A stretch of DNA of 64,000 nt from Xanthomarina gelatinilytica (GTDB lineage Bacteria > Bacteroidota > Bacteroidia > Flavobacteriales > Flavobacteriaceae). This document shows positions 6,940 through 15,775 of the stretch, piece after piece (within the stretch, counting starts at the first letter, position 1; each line of letters opens with the position of its first letter). Position numbers and translations under genes: made by a program. The DNA lies in assembly GCF_000348685.1 (NCBI RefSeq), contig NZ_ANLA01000014.1, positions 51,251 to 115,250 on the forward strand. Reading direction: 5' to 3'. The notes beneath the pieces were generated by a model. It made no database searches. It was not told the origin of the DNA and saw only the letters and a list, made by a program, of their open reading frames with translations.

Positions 6940-8868
6940 ATGAACAAAAAAACATTTGTTTTTGGCGTACTTTGTGGTATGTCATTATTTACTGTTGCAC
7001 AACAACAAGCCGTGTCAACAGAAGTAGAAACTTTAGAAGAAGTTGTAATAACAGATTCTAAATTTTATTTAAACCGTGAAAATTCCGGAAAGGTTATTAC
7101 CAAAATAACTTCAGAGGAGCTTGAAAAGCAGCAAGGAAAATCGGTTGCTGAAATTATTAATGCAACAGCAGGAATTGAAATCAATGGTGCCAATAGCCAA
7201 GCTGGACAAAATTTAAATTACTATGTAAGAGGAGGAAAAAACCGACAGGTATTAATTCTTATAGATGGCATAGCTGTATCAGATCCTTCACAAATAGCTA
7301 ACGATTACGATTTACGTTTATTAAATGCCAATCAAGTAGAATCCATTGAGATTTTAAAAGGTGCTTCCAGTACACTTTATGGATCTGGAGCTGGAACAGC
7401 AGTGATTAACATAAAACTGAAAGAAGCATCCAAAAAAGCGATATCTGCAAATTTTAAAAGTACTATTGGTACCAATCAGTCCCAAGAAGACACCAATTAC
7501 AACTTAAATAACTTTCAAAATAATGTTTCTGTAAATGGTACTTTAAATAAGTTAAGCTACTTGGCGAGTTTTGGAAATCAGTATACAGATGGTTTGTCGT
7601 CTTTAGCAAATGGCACCGAAACAGATGTGTACAACGCCATTAATGGTAACTTGAAATTGGGTTATAGATTTTCTGAAGCGTTTAAAATGACAGTGTACGG
7701 AAGTTGGGATAAGTTTAAAGCCGATTTTGACGATGGGTTTGCTGGTATGGATTCCAACGACCTATCAACAACCAAACAACAGAGATACGGATTTTCGCCA
7801 GAATACACCTATAAAAAAGGGAGTCTCTCCTTGAATGCAGCCTATAATAAAGTAGAACGTGACATAGAATCCAGTTATCCTGCTTTATACAATGCTGAAA
7901 GTTTTACAGCCGATTTGTTTAACAGATATACTTTTAGCAAAACACTTTATACAGTTTTGGGTGTGCAGGTAAAACAAGACCATATGGAGAGTTTTACCAT
8001 TCCTTTTGGTGGAACCGATTTTGAGCAAGGTATTGATCCGGAGATTGCCAAATATACAAATGTAGATCCTTATGCAAATGTGGTTTATGTCTCAGCATTT
8101 GGTTTACAAGTAAATGCTGGAGCACGTTTAAACAATCATAGTGAATATGGCAACCATGTGGTTTACAGTTTAAACCCTTCTTATAAAAAGGATTTTAATT
8201 TTGGCTATTTAAAAGGGTTGGCTAGTTATGGTACTGCCTATATTACACCTTCATTATATCAACTTTTTGATCCCATATATGGCAACAAGGACCTGCAGCC
8301 AGAAGAAAATGCCACGTTTGAGGTTGGAGCAGAAATTCATTTCAACGATAAAGCAACTGTAAGTGTGGTTTATTTTAACAGAAAGGAAGAAAATTTTATA
8401 GATTTTGTTGATTTGGGAAGTTGGGTTTATCAATATCAAAATGTTAATGAAAACTTTACGGCAAGTGGTATTGAATTTGTTGCCGATTATAATATTACAA
8501 AAGCATTAAAACTTTCGGCAAATGCCACTTATACAAAGGTGGACGAAGATTTAAGTTTAAGAATTCCAGAATTGAAAGTAAATGGTTTGTTGGGCTATCA
8601 GCTTTGTGAATCAACCTTTATGAGTGTTTCTTACCAGTTTACAGATAGTAGAACAGATTCATTTTATAATAACATAAGCTATATGAATGAAGAGGTTAAT
8701 TTAAAAAGTTATAACCTGTTGGATTTTTATGTGAGCCATAACATTTTAAATAATAAAATGACTCTTTTTGCTAATGTTACAAACATTTTAAACGAAGATT
8801 ATCAAGAATTGTATGGCTATTCTACAAAAGGCAGAAATGTGAATATTGGATTTAGTCTTACTTTGTAA
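6940..8868 (+). CDS. btuB: TonB-dependent vitamin B12 outer-membrane receptor
   Basis: 642 residues. A signal peptide covers about the first 20 residues (ending TVAQ). The plug domain follows (SVAEIINATAGIEINGA, VRGGKNRQVLILIDGIAV, VESIEILKGASSTLYGSGA), then a beta barrel ending with an aromatic-rich NIGFSLTL. It imports ligand across the outer membrane using TonB energy. B12 specificity comes from the riboswitch in its leader and the BtuFCD genes next door. It is the only gene on this transcript; a strong hairpin at 8894-8919 follows. Confidence 0.93.
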   Translation: MNKKTFVFGVLCGMSLFTVAQQQAVSTEVETLEEVVITDSKFYLNRENSGKVITKITSEELEKQQGKSVAEIINATAGIEINGANSQAGQNLNYYVRGGKNRQVLILIDGIAVSDPSQIANDYDLRLLNANQVESIEILKGASSTLYGSGAGTAVINIKLKEASKKAISANFKSTIGTNQSQEDTNYNLNNFQNNVSVNGTLNKLSYLASFGNQYTDGLSSLANGTETDVYNAINGNLKLGYRFSEAFKMTVYGSWDKFKADFDDGFAGMDSNDLSTTKQQRYGFSPEYTYKKGSLSLNAAYNKVERDIESSYPALYNAESFTADLFNRYTFSKTLYTVLGVQVKQDHMESFTIPFGGTDFEQGIDPEIAKYTNVDPYANVVYVSAFGLQVNAGARLNNHSEYGNHVVYSLNPSYKKDFNFGYLKGLASYGTAYITPSLYQLFDPIYGNKDLQPEENATFEVGAEIHFNDKATVSVVYFNRKEENFIDFVDLGSWVYQYQNVNENFTASGIEFVADYNITKALKLSANATYTKVDEDLSLRIPELKVNGLLGYQLCESTFMSVSYQFTDSRTDSFYNNISYMNEEVNLKSYNLLDFYVSHNILNNKMTLFANVTNILNEDYQELYGYSTKGRNVNIGFSLTL

Positions 8869-8893
8869 GTATAATTGAATTTGTCAATCAGAA

Positions 8894-8919
8894 ACCTACC
8901 TGTCTCCCGACAGGTAGGT
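8894..8919. terminator. Perfect 11-bp hairpin between convergent genes
   Basis: ACCTACCTGTC and GACAGGTAGGT form a perfect 11-bp stem with a TCCC loop. It lies between btuB and the convergent S41 peptidase gene. There is no strong U tract on either side, so it may be a 3'-end stabiliser or a dispersed hairpin rather than a classical terminator. Confidence 0.5.
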
Positions 8920-8981
8920 ACAACTGAAGCATCATTCATTTAGTTAAAATGAGATTCATCACTTTTTTTTGAATGACATTG

Positions 8982-10409
8982 CTATTTTCCATCAATATAC
9001 ATCCTGTTTTTTGTCAAAGTGAAATCCTTGCTATCTCCAACCAGTTCCAGGTTGCTAAACGGTTGCAAGGACATCTTACCAGTATCAACAATATGTTGTA
9101 AAGCAATGGCCAACAGAGTTTCATCAGGATCTCCTAAAGTCCCTAAATTCCCATACGTCTCCTTAGCAGGGAAATTTGGATAAAGACCATCAATATAGTC
9201 TGTGTTTCCAACAGCATTCAGTGTTTTTAAAACCAAGGGTTGCATGGCATAGGTATGTGTTGGGTTAATATTTTGACCACTAAAATCGGGAGAATCGTAA
9301 AGGGTTATGGAGGCTTGGTACTTTCCAGTGGTAGCTGTTCCAATTTGTATAACCTCAATATATGGATTTAAACAATTAATCACCAATTCACTGGCAGAAG
9401 CAGTGCTTTTGGATGTAAGTACATACACCTTTCCAAGATTTAAGCTGTTTAATGGTGTGCCATCATCATTATTTGTAAACGTGTAAATTAAAGCATTTGG
9501 ATCCAGTTGCGATTGTATGTCGCTATTCCATTGTTGTGTTGCAAAAGTCTGTCCTGTAAATTGTCCGGTAATCATACTGGATAATAAAATAGCAGTATTA
9601 ACAGATCCACCGGAATTGTATCTTAAATCCAGTACCAAATTCTGAATGTTTTGGGATTGAAAATAATTAAAGGTATCGTTTAATTGCGAATCAAAATCCC
9701 TTGTAAACCCATTATACATTAAATAGCCCACATTTTGATCTGCAACTTGCAGAACTTGTTTGATGAAAATAGGGTTTTCTGTATATGGTGATTTTGTTAG
9801 GTTCACACTCGTGTTGGTTGGTACTACAAAATCATCTTCGATCTCTGGTGTGCCATTATCATTATAGGTAGCAAGATTAATAGTGTAATTATTTGGGCTT
9901 AATAACTGTCTGTAATTTTCTAGGTTTAACGAGACACCATTTACTGCATTAAAAATCATACCTCGTTGTATGCCTTTGTTTTCAGCATCTGTATTTGGTA
10001 ACACATAACGTACATAAGCAAAAATATCATTGCTGGTACTGGAAAACCTCACCAGGCCAAACTCCATGCCGTTATTGTAGGTGGTTCCGTTTAGTTGTTG
10101 TTGTAATTCTATGTAGTTATCGGTTATCCAACTAAACCTATCTATGGTTTGTCTTTGGTACATAAGACTTTCAAAACAGTCTTCGGGAGCAGTAAAACTA
10201 TTTAAAAAGGTTTCGTATTCAGAAGCTGTAAATCGATCATCTGCTAAATCTGGTACGTTATCTTTATACAAGTAATACCTGTTTAAACCTTTCCAAACAA
10301 AGTCGTTTAGGTCTTTCGTGGAAATAGGATTATCGTCCAAATCTTCAAAGCAACCTACAGTTATTAAGGAAATAAAAAATAATATGAAGAGTAATTTTAG
10401 GTTTTTCAT
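8982..10409 (-). CDS. S41 family peptidase, lipoprotein
   Basis: 475 residues. The lipobox ends at Cys20 (SLITVGC), placing it on a membrane surface. Residues about 115-180 form a PDZ-like domain (AYVRYVLPNTDAENKGIQRG). The tail-specific protease domain follows, with NLVLDLRYNSGG near 257-268 and the catalytic STASASELV near 335-343. Such C-terminal processing proteases cut exported proteins. The gene diverges from the ECF sigma operon across a 144-bp gap, which may link both to envelope stress. The target is unknown. Confidence 0.88.
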   Translation of the reverse strand: MKNLKLLFILFFISLITVGCFEDLDDNPISTKDLNDFVWKGLNRYYLYKDNVPDLADDRFTASEYETFLNSFTAPEDCFESLMYQRQTIDRFSWITDNYIELQQQLNGTTYNNGMEFGLVRFSSTSNDIFAYVRYVLPNTDAENKGIQRGMIFNAVNGVSLNLENYRQLLSPNNYTINLATYNDNGTPEIEDDFVVPTNTSVNLTKSPYTENPIFIKQVLQVADQNVGYLMYNGFTRDFDSQLNDTFNYFQSQNIQNLVLDLRYNSGGSVNTAILLSSMITGQFTGQTFATQQWNSDIQSQLDPNALIYTFTNNDDGTPLNSLNLGKVYVLTSKSTASASELVINCLNPYIEVIQIGTATTGKYQASITLYDSPDFSGQNINPTHTYAMQPLVLKTLNAVGNTDYIDGLYPNFPAKETYGNLGTLGDPDETLLAIALQHIVDTGKMSLQPFSNLELVGDSKDFTLTKNRMYIDGK

Positions 10410-10480
10410 AATTATAGCAAGGCTTTTCTAACTTTTAACAGGAATAAAAATACTTACTTTATCTTAGACTAAAAATTTTT

Positions 10481-10506
10481 TGTAACAAAACAATACATGT
10501 ATCGTC
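10481..10506 (+). promoter_or_regulatory. Candidate ECF sigma promoter (TGTAAC-N16-CGTC)
   Basis: TGTAAC at 10481-10486 and CGTC at 10503-10506 are 16 bp apart. This is the general layout of ECF promoters, with an AAC-containing -35 and a CGTC -10. It lies about 50 bp upstream of an ECF sigma gene and does not match the housekeeping TAnnTTTG form, so autoregulation is likely. Confidence 0.6.
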
Positions 10507-10553
10507 GTAATAGTAAACAGGCATAAACCAACTGTTACAAACCAAACAAAACT

Positions 10554-11063
10554 ATGACACAGGCAGAATTTTTACATATTGTCATGCCTTTTAAAGACAA
10601 AGTATTTCGTTTAGCAAAACGCTTGCTGGTTTCTAAAGAAGAAGCTGAGGACGCTACACAGGAAATTTTGTTGAAACTGTGGAATAATAAAACAAAAATT
10701 GAGGAATATAAAAATGTGGAAGCATTTTCTATGACGATGACAAAAAATTTTTGTTTGGATAAATTAAAATCAAAACATGCACAAAATTTAAAAATTGTAC
10801 ATAGTAATTATCAAGACAACAACACGTCTTTACAAAAACAAATAGAATTAAACGACAGTGTTGATTGGGTGGGAAAAATAATAGAAAATTTACCTGAACA
10901 ACAGAAAATGGTCATTCAATTAAGGGATATAGAACAATATGAATTGGATGAGATTGCAAAAATGTTGGATATGAACAACACTGCAGTTAGAGTGGCTTTG
11001 TCCAGAGCGAGAAAAGCAATAAGAGAACAATTAACCAATACGCATAGTTATGGCACCAAATAA
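10554..11063 (+). CDS. ECF subfamily RNA polymerase sigma-70 factor
   Basis: 169 residues. Sigma region 2 covers about 10-75 ([29 protein letters not shown]) and region 4 about 108-160 ([35 protein letters not shown]). Regions 1 and 3 are absent, which defines the ECF class. It redirects RNA polymerase to a small regulon. The following membrane protein gene overlaps it by 14 bp and two DUF4252 genes come next, an arrangement seen repeatedly in Bacteroidota. An ECF-like promoter precedes it. Confidence 0.93.
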   Translation: MTQAEFLHIVMPFKDKVFRLAKRLLVSKEEAEDATQEILLKLWNNKTKIEEYKNVEAFSMTMTKNFCLDKLKSKHAQNLKIVHSNYQDNNTSLQKQIELNDSVDWVGKIIENLPEQQKMVIQLRDIEQYELDEIAKMLDMNNTAVRVALSRARKAIREQLTNTHSYGTK

Positions 11064-11526
11064 AATAGAAAAGTTACTAGAAAAGTACGAAAATGGGGAA
11101 ACAAGCCTAGCCGAAGAGCAACAGTTAAAAAGCTATTTTTCACGAGAAACCGTTGCGCCTCACTTAGAAATGTACAAACCTATGTTTGCCTACTTTTCAG
11201 TAAATCAAAAAGAAACGTTTACCAAAACCGTTCCATTAAAAACCAAAAGAATCTTTAATTACAAGTGGATTTCGGTTGCAGCTGTGGCAGTTCTTTTATT
11301 AGGTTTCTATTTTAGCATGCCACTGTTTCAAGAAGATGACGATCTAGGAACTTATGACGATCCTATGATGGCTTATAACGAAGTGGTTAAATCTTTGGAG
11401 TTAATTTCCACCAGTCTTAATAAAGGCACCCAAAAAATAAGTTATCTCAATCAAGTGGAAACAGGCATGTCTAAAGTTAATTATCTAGGCGAAATGGAAA
11501 CCAAAAGCAAAATTATATTTAAATAA
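11050..11526 (+). CDS. Single-pass membrane protein, probable anti-sigma-like partner
   Basis: 158 residues. A soluble N-terminal part ([20 protein letters not shown], a motif common before anti-sigma membrane helices) precedes one transmembrane helix at about 75-92 ([17 protein letters not shown]) and an acidic extracytoplasmic tail. The start overlaps the sigma gene by 14 bp, so synthesis is coupled. Topology and position fit a regulator that holds the sigma factor at the membrane, but no recognised anti-sigma domain is visible, so that role is inference. Confidence 0.7.
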   Translation: MAPNKIEKLLEKYENGETSLAEEQQLKSYFSRETVAPHLEMYKPMFAYFSVNQKETFTKTVPLKTKRIFNYKWISVAAVAVLLLGFYFSMPLFQEDDDLGTYDDPMMAYNEVVKSLELISTSLNKGTQKISYLNQVETGMSKVNYLGEMETKSKIIFK

Positions 11527-11603
11527 ACCTCCTTTACGCCAAGCTTAAAGGACTAAACAATGAACAAAAAATGAAATCGATTAATAATTTAAAAACAAGT
11601 AAA

Positions 11604-12170
11604 ATGAAAAATAAAGCAATCCTTTTTTTAATGGCTATCATGTTATTGCCATTAACATCCATGGCACAGGATATTTTTGCCAAATACAGCGAAAATCCAG
11701 ATGTAACGTATGTGTCCATTAAACCAAAAATGTTTCAAATGTTAGCTAAGATGGACATCAATTCTGATGATCCTGAAGCTCAAGAATACATTAAAATGGT
11801 TAATAGTATAACCAGTTTTAAAGTGATCACTACAGATAACAAAGCCATTTCCAGTGATGTATCCAAATGGGTTCAATCCAGAAAAAGTTCTTTAGAGGAA
11901 TTAATGGTTGTAAAAGACGATGGCGTAAACATGACTTTCTATGTAAAAGAAGGTAGAGACGCAGATCATGTGAGCGAATTCCTTATGTTTGTTGATGGTT
12001 TAAGTGCTGTTACCAAAGACGCAAATATTAATATGAATGGCGAAAAACGAGAGTTTGAAACCGTTGTGGTGTCTTTAACGGGAGATATAGATTTAAACCA
12101 AATATCGAAACTTACCCAAAAAATGAACATTAAAGGTGGTGAACATTTAGAAAAACAAGAAAAAAAATAA
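11604..12170 (+). CDS. DUF4252 protein with signal peptide
   Basis: 188 residues from the ATG at 11604. I chose this over an in-frame ATG 33 bp upstream because it directly starts a clean signal peptide (MKNKAILFLMAIMLLPLTSMAQ). The mature part has the DUF4252 pattern: a VTYVSIKPKMFQML strand, a mid-protein regulatory-like KVITTDNKAI segment and a final VVVSLTGDIDL strand. Location is the periplasm. The function of DUF4252 is unknown. It is third in the sigma operon and probably a regulon member. Confidence 0.85.
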   Translation: MKNKAILFLMAIMLLPLTSMAQDIFAKYSENPDVTYVSIKPKMFQMLAKMDINSDDPEAQEYIKMVNSITSFKVITTDNKAISSDVSKWVQSRKSSLEELMVVKDDGVNMTFYVKEGRDADHVSEFLMFVDGLSAVTKDANINMNGEKREFETVVVSLTGDIDLNQISKLTQKMNIKGGEHLEKQEKK

Positions 12171-12174
12171 TTCC

Positions 12175-12717
12175 ATGAATCCATCAATCAAATTAACATT
12201 TTTTAGCTTACTGGCATGTATCATGCTGGTAAGTTGTAATAATGGGGAATCTTTACAAACGTATTTTGTAGATAATCAAGAAACACCAGACTTTATTTCT
12301 GCCGATATTCCTACAACCATTGTGGAATTGGATCAAACCACCTTAACAGAGGACCAAAAGGAAGCATATAATTCGGTTAAAAGATTAAATTTTTTAGGAT
12401 TTAAACTTACCGAAAACAACCAAGATGCCTATGCCCAGGAACTTTCAAAAGTAAAATCTATTTTAAATGACAAAAAGTACATTGAACTTATGGAGTTTAA
12501 CGATAGAGCTGCAAAAGTAGTGGTTAAATATATAGGTGATGATGATGCAGCCGATGAATTTATTGTGTTTACCAGCTCCAAGGATATGGGCTTTGGGATT
12601 GTAAGAATTTTAGGAAACGATATGAGACCTGAAAAAATGGCAACCTTAGTTAATGCCATACAAAACGCAGATATAGACAGCTCGCAATTAGAAGATATTG
12701 CAGGATTTTTTAAATAA
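12175..12717 (+). CDS. DUF4252 lipoprotein
   Basis: 180 residues, beginning 4 bp after the previous stop. A lipoprotein signal ends at Cys21 (LACIMLVSC). The remainder resembles its neighbour (FLGFKLTENNQDAYAQELS, EFIVFTSSKDMGFGIVRILG), so the two genes are a duplicated pair with different anchoring: one soluble, one lipid-linked. It is the last gene of the sigma operon, followed by a strong terminator. Function unknown. Confidence 0.87.
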   Translation: MNPSIKLTFFSLLACIMLVSCNNGESLQTYFVDNQETPDFISADIPTTIVELDQTTLTEDQKEAYNSVKRLNFLGFKLTENNQDAYAQELSKVKSILNDKKYIELMEFNDRAAKVVVKYIGDDDAADEFIVFTSSKDMGFGIVRILGNDMRPEKMATLVNAIQNADIDSSQLEDIAGFFK

Positions 12718-12756
12718 CAACCTTTATAACACCCTTTCAACAGGCTTGAAAGTAAT

Positions 12757-12790
12757 AAAAAAGGCTTCTAAATAATTAGAAGCCTTTTTT
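12757..12790. terminator. Bidirectional terminator between the sigma operon and a convergent gene
   Basis: AAAAAAGGCTTCTAA pairs perfectly with TTAGAAGCCTTTTTT around an ATAA loop, with U tracts on both strands. It serves the DUF4252 operon on the plus strand and the small membrane protein on the minus strand. Confidence 0.9.
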
Positions 12791-12795
12791 GTAAA

Positions 12796-13032
12796 TTATA
12801 AAATATCCTCTTCGTTTAGGGCTGAAACGGTTTCCTCTGCAACCTCCTGACTTTTTTGTTCTTTTTCAAATAATTTTTTGTTGGTGAACAGATTAAAAAC
12901 CACCAATAAGAACAAAACCAATAACACAGCAACAATCACATAATTATCCAGAATACCAATTATCCCAGAGATAGAAAACCCTAAAACCACCACAGTACAG
13001 AGAATTAGCGATTGTTTGTCTGTAAGTATCAT
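12796..13032 (-). CDS. Small two-helix membrane protein
   Basis: 78 residues. Two hydrophobic helices (about 8-27, SLILCTVVVLGFSISGIIGI, and 31-50) are joined by a very short turn and followed by a charged tail (KKLFEKEQKSQEVAEE). The start lies 1 bp after the purB stop, so it is co-transcribed with purB. I do not recognise a family. The position next to purB need not imply a shared function. Confidence 0.65.
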   Translation of the reverse strand: MILTDKQSLILCTVVVLGFSISGIIGILDNYVIVAVLLVLFLLVVFNLFTNKKLFEKEQKSQEVAEETVSALNEEDIL

Positions 13033-13033
13033 G

Positions 13034-14377
13034 TTATATTCCTGTATAGTTACTTGGTGTAATGGCTTTTAATTCTTTTTTAATGGCATCTGAAACCTCT
13101 AAGGTATCAATAAAGTTTGAAATGGAGGTTTGAGTGATTTTTTCGTTGGTTCTGGTCAAACCTTTTAAAGCTTCATAAGGATTTGGGTACGCCTCACGAC
13201 GTAAAATGGTTTGAATGGCTTCAGCCACAACAGCCCAATTGTTTTCTAAATCCTCTGCAAACTTACTTTCATTTAGCAATAATTTGTTGAGTCCTTTTAA
13301 AGTGGATTTAAACCCAATAAGTGTATGCCCAAAAGGCACACCTACATTACGTAACACAGTACTATCGGTTAAATCTCGCTGTAATCTGGAAATAGGAAGT
13401 TTGGCTGATAAATGCTCAAAAACGGCATTGGCAATACCCAAATTACCTTCGCTATTTTCAAAATCTATTGGATTTACCTTATGTGGCATGGCACTACTGC
13501 CAACTTCACCAGCTTTAATTTTTTGTTTAAAATAATCCATGGACACATAGGTCCAGATGTCTCTATTTAAATCAATTAAAATGGTATTGATGCGTTTTAT
13601 GCAATCAAACAATGCAGCCATGTGGTCGTAATGTTCAATTTGTGTGGTTGGAAAAGAGTGTTGTAAACCTAGTTTTCCTTGCACGAAATTTTCCCCAAAA
13701 GCTCTCCAGTCTATATGTGGATAAGCCACTTTATGAGCATTGAAATTTCCAGTGGCTCCACCAAATTTTGATGCACTTGGAATATCGTTCAACAAATTAA
13801 ATTGCTCTTCCATTCTTACAACAAAAACGTTAATTTCCTTTCCTAAACGCGTAGGGGAAGCCGGTTGTCCATGGGTTCTGGCTAACATTGGTATCTGTTC
13901 CCATTCCTTGGAAAGCTCTTTAAGTTTGTTTAGAAGTATGTTGAATTCTGGAACATACACCTGATTCATGGCCTCCTTGATACTTAAAGGAACTGCTGTG
14001 TTGTTTATATCTTGTGAGGTCAACCCAAAATGAATAAATTCCTTGTATTCTGAAATGCCCAAACCATCAAACTTTTCTTTTATAAAATATTCAACAGCTT
14101 TCACATCGTGATTGGTCACTTTTTCAATTTCCTTAATGGCAGAAGCATCTATGGTTGTGAAATTTTTATAAATAGCCCTTAAATCTTCAAACAAACCAGT
14201 GTTGAAGGTTTTTAGTTGTGGTAAAGGCTGTTCGCATAAAGCAATAAAGTATTCAATTTCTACTTGAACACGATATTTTATTAAAGCTTCTTCAGAAAAA
14301 AATGGTGCCAATTCGTTTACTTTATTTCTGTAACGGCCATCAATAGGAGAAATAGCATTTAAGGATGTTAAAGACAT
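13034..14377 (-). CDS. purB: Adenylosuccinate lyase
   Basis: 447 residues, the usual bacterial length. It catalyses two fumarate-releasing steps of purine synthesis: SAICAR to AICAR, and adenylosuccinate to AMP. The fumarase/aspartase-superfamily signature GSSAMPHKVNPIDFENSEG lies near residue 290. SPIDGRYRNKV at the N-terminus, TSQDINNTA and ARTHGQPASPTRLG form other active-site segments. A TATCTTTG promoter box (14434-14441, complement) precedes it. Confidence 0.97.
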   Translation of the reverse strand: MSLTSLNAISPIDGRYRNKVNELAPFFSEEALIKYRVQVEIEYFIALCEQPLPQLKTFNTGLFEDLRAIYKNFTTIDASAIKEIEKVTNHDVKAVEYFIKEKFDGLGISEYKEFIHFGLTSQDINNTAVPLSIKEAMNQVYVPEFNILLNKLKELSKEWEQIPMLARTHGQPASPTRLGKEINVFVVRMEEQFNLLNDIPSASKFGGATGNFNAHKVAYPHIDWRAFGENFVQGKLGLQHSFPTTQIEHYDHMAALFDCIKRINTILIDLNRDIWTYVSMDYFKQKIKAGEVGSSAMPHKVNPIDFENSEGNLGIANAVFEHLSAKLPISRLQRDLTDSTVLRNVGVPFGHTLIGFKSTLKGLNKLLLNESKFAEDLENNWAVVAEAIQTILRREAYPNPYEALKGLTRTNEKITQTSISNFIDTLEVSDAIKKELKAITPSNYTGI

Positions 14378-14433
14378 GTGTTGTGTTGGTTTTGTGCATT
14401 TTCACTACCGTTTGAATGCAAATTTGAAAGCTG

Positions 14434-14441
14434 CAAAGATA
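14434..14441 (-). promoter_or_regulatory. Promoter -7 box for purB
   Basis: On the minus strand TATCTTTG matches TAnnTTTG, 57 bp before the purB start. No good -33 TTG is seen. Confidence 0.5.
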
Positions 14442-14530
14442 AGGAAATCATTAACGATAGACGCTTAAAGCATAACGATTTTTTTCTATTTTTATAACAT
14501 ATTCCTATAGGATTTTTAAATTTTTTGAAC

Positions 14531-15094
14531 CTATTTTTTTATTTTCTTTAAAATATGTTTTGCTCTTGCTTTAAAACCGGAACTTTGCATTTGGAAATCC
14601 CGTTCTAAAATGAGCGCCAACTCTGGATGGATCCATTCAACATCTTTTCCAAACAAGTAAAGCGTGTTCATGGAATAGGCTTTGGGAGCAATTTTTTCAT
14701 CGTTTATCATGTAATCAAAACACGTTTCAATAATCCGTTCTTTATGTTTGGCTTTTAAGGTTTGTTTTAAGGTATTTTGCTCTTTGGAGTAGTAAGCTTT
14801 TGCAACATGCTCACAAATTTTGGCTATGGGTCTTACAGCAGGATCTAAATGAACTTTGTGTATGTTTTCAGTAAACACATCCAGATAAGGTAAGAGCATT
14901 TCCAAATTTTCACCACATACAAATTCCAGGACCCAAGCAGCACGACAGGATATGTTATCATTTACCATAAATAGTATTTCCAATAATTCTGGCAACAAAT
15001 CTGGGTTTTCAATAATATAATTGGCATAATGCAAACGCTTTTCCCGCGAATGGTTTACATAATTTAATTCGTTATAAAGTTGGTCTTTAGTCAC
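14531..15094 (-). CDS. Helical-repeat protein, often mislabelled adenylosuccinate lyase
   Basis: 187 residues, all helical in character, with HEAT-like patterns such as LLPELLEILFMVNDNISCRA and AAWVLEFVCGENLEMLLPYL. It lacks every lyase active-site segment, so it is not a purB copy. In flavobacteria this family often sits upstream of purB and has picked up that name in databases, as I recall. The repeats suggest protein binding. Function unknown. Confidence 0.7.
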   Translation of the reverse strand: MTKDQLYNELNYVNHSREKRLHYANYIIENPDLLPELLEILFMVNDNISCRAAWVLEFVCGENLEMLLPYLDVFTENIHKVHLDPAVRPIAKICEHVAKAYYSKEQNTLKQTLKAKHKERIIETCFDYMINDEKIAPKAYSMNTLYLFGKDVEWIHPELALILERDFQMQSSGFKARAKHILKKIKK

Positions 15095-15236
15095 TGGAAA
15101 TTCATATTTTTAAGTTTTAAAAATAATTAAAATGAATCAACATGTAAAAATCATGTATTTATTATGTGTTTTGAATGCTAATTTTCAACATTCAAGGTTT
15201 TAAGAAACCATTATGTAACATAAAAAAAACAGAGAT

Positions 15237-15710
15237 ATGAAAATCATTAAAAAAATACTCATTCTATTGCTTGTGGTATTTGTGGTTGCACAATTTTTTG
15301 GGCCAGAGAAAAACGTAGGTGAATTGGCTTCCATTGAACCTTTTTTGTCAGAGACCAATCCACCAGAAAATATTAAGGCCATTTTAAAGGAAAGTTGTTA
15401 TGATTGCCATAGCAATGTTACCAGATATCCTTGGTACAATAACATTACACCTGTTAATTATTGGTTGGCAGAGCATGTAAAAGATGGAAAAAAGCACTTT
15501 AACATGTCTAATTGGGAAGGCTTATCTACAAAGAAAAAGGACCATAAGTTTGAAGAATTAATAGAAATGGTTGAAGAAAAAGAAATGCCTTTGCCTTCTT
15601 ATACTTGGACACATACCGAAGCCAAACTTACTGATGCCCAAATACAGGATATGGTTTCTTGGGCAAAACAAGTGCGATTTAAATATAGCTTGGAACCAAA
15701 ACCGGAATAA
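15237..15710 (+). CDS. Haem-binding domain protein (single CxxCH)
   Basis: 157 residues. An N-terminal membrane anchor or signal (ILILLLVVFVVAQFFG) is followed by NIKAILKESCYDCHSNVTRYPWY, with one C-x-x-C-H covalent haem site at about residues 57-61. The rest (INYW-like LAEHVKDGKKHFNMSNWEG) matches the small haem_bd family. It probably carries one c-type haem in the periplasm and passes electrons; the partner is unknown. It ends 65 bp before the glycosyltransferase start. Confidence 0.85.
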   Translation: MKIIKKILILLLVVFVVAQFFGPEKNVGELASIEPFLSETNPPENIKAILKESCYDCHSNVTRYPWYNNITPVNYWLAEHVKDGKKHFNMSNWEGLSTKKKDHKFEELIEMVEEKEMPLPSYTWTHTEAKLTDAQIQDMVSWAKQVRFKYSLEPKPE

Positions 15711-15775
15711 AAAAATGTTAGTTGTGGTTTATAGATTTAGTGACTGCCACATTAACAAAATACATTCGAGTATTT

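Noticed and set aside
15132..15203. Short frame of 23 codons starting MNQHVKIMYLL upstream of the haem-binding protein gene.
   Set aside because: No ribosome site, no domain and no conserved pattern; AT-rich chance frame.
15722..15775. Upstream extension of the glycosyltransferase from a TTG at 15722.
   Set aside because: The extra 18 residues are not similar to family N-termini; the conserved KKLLIIGYVWPEPN starts right after the GTG at 15776.
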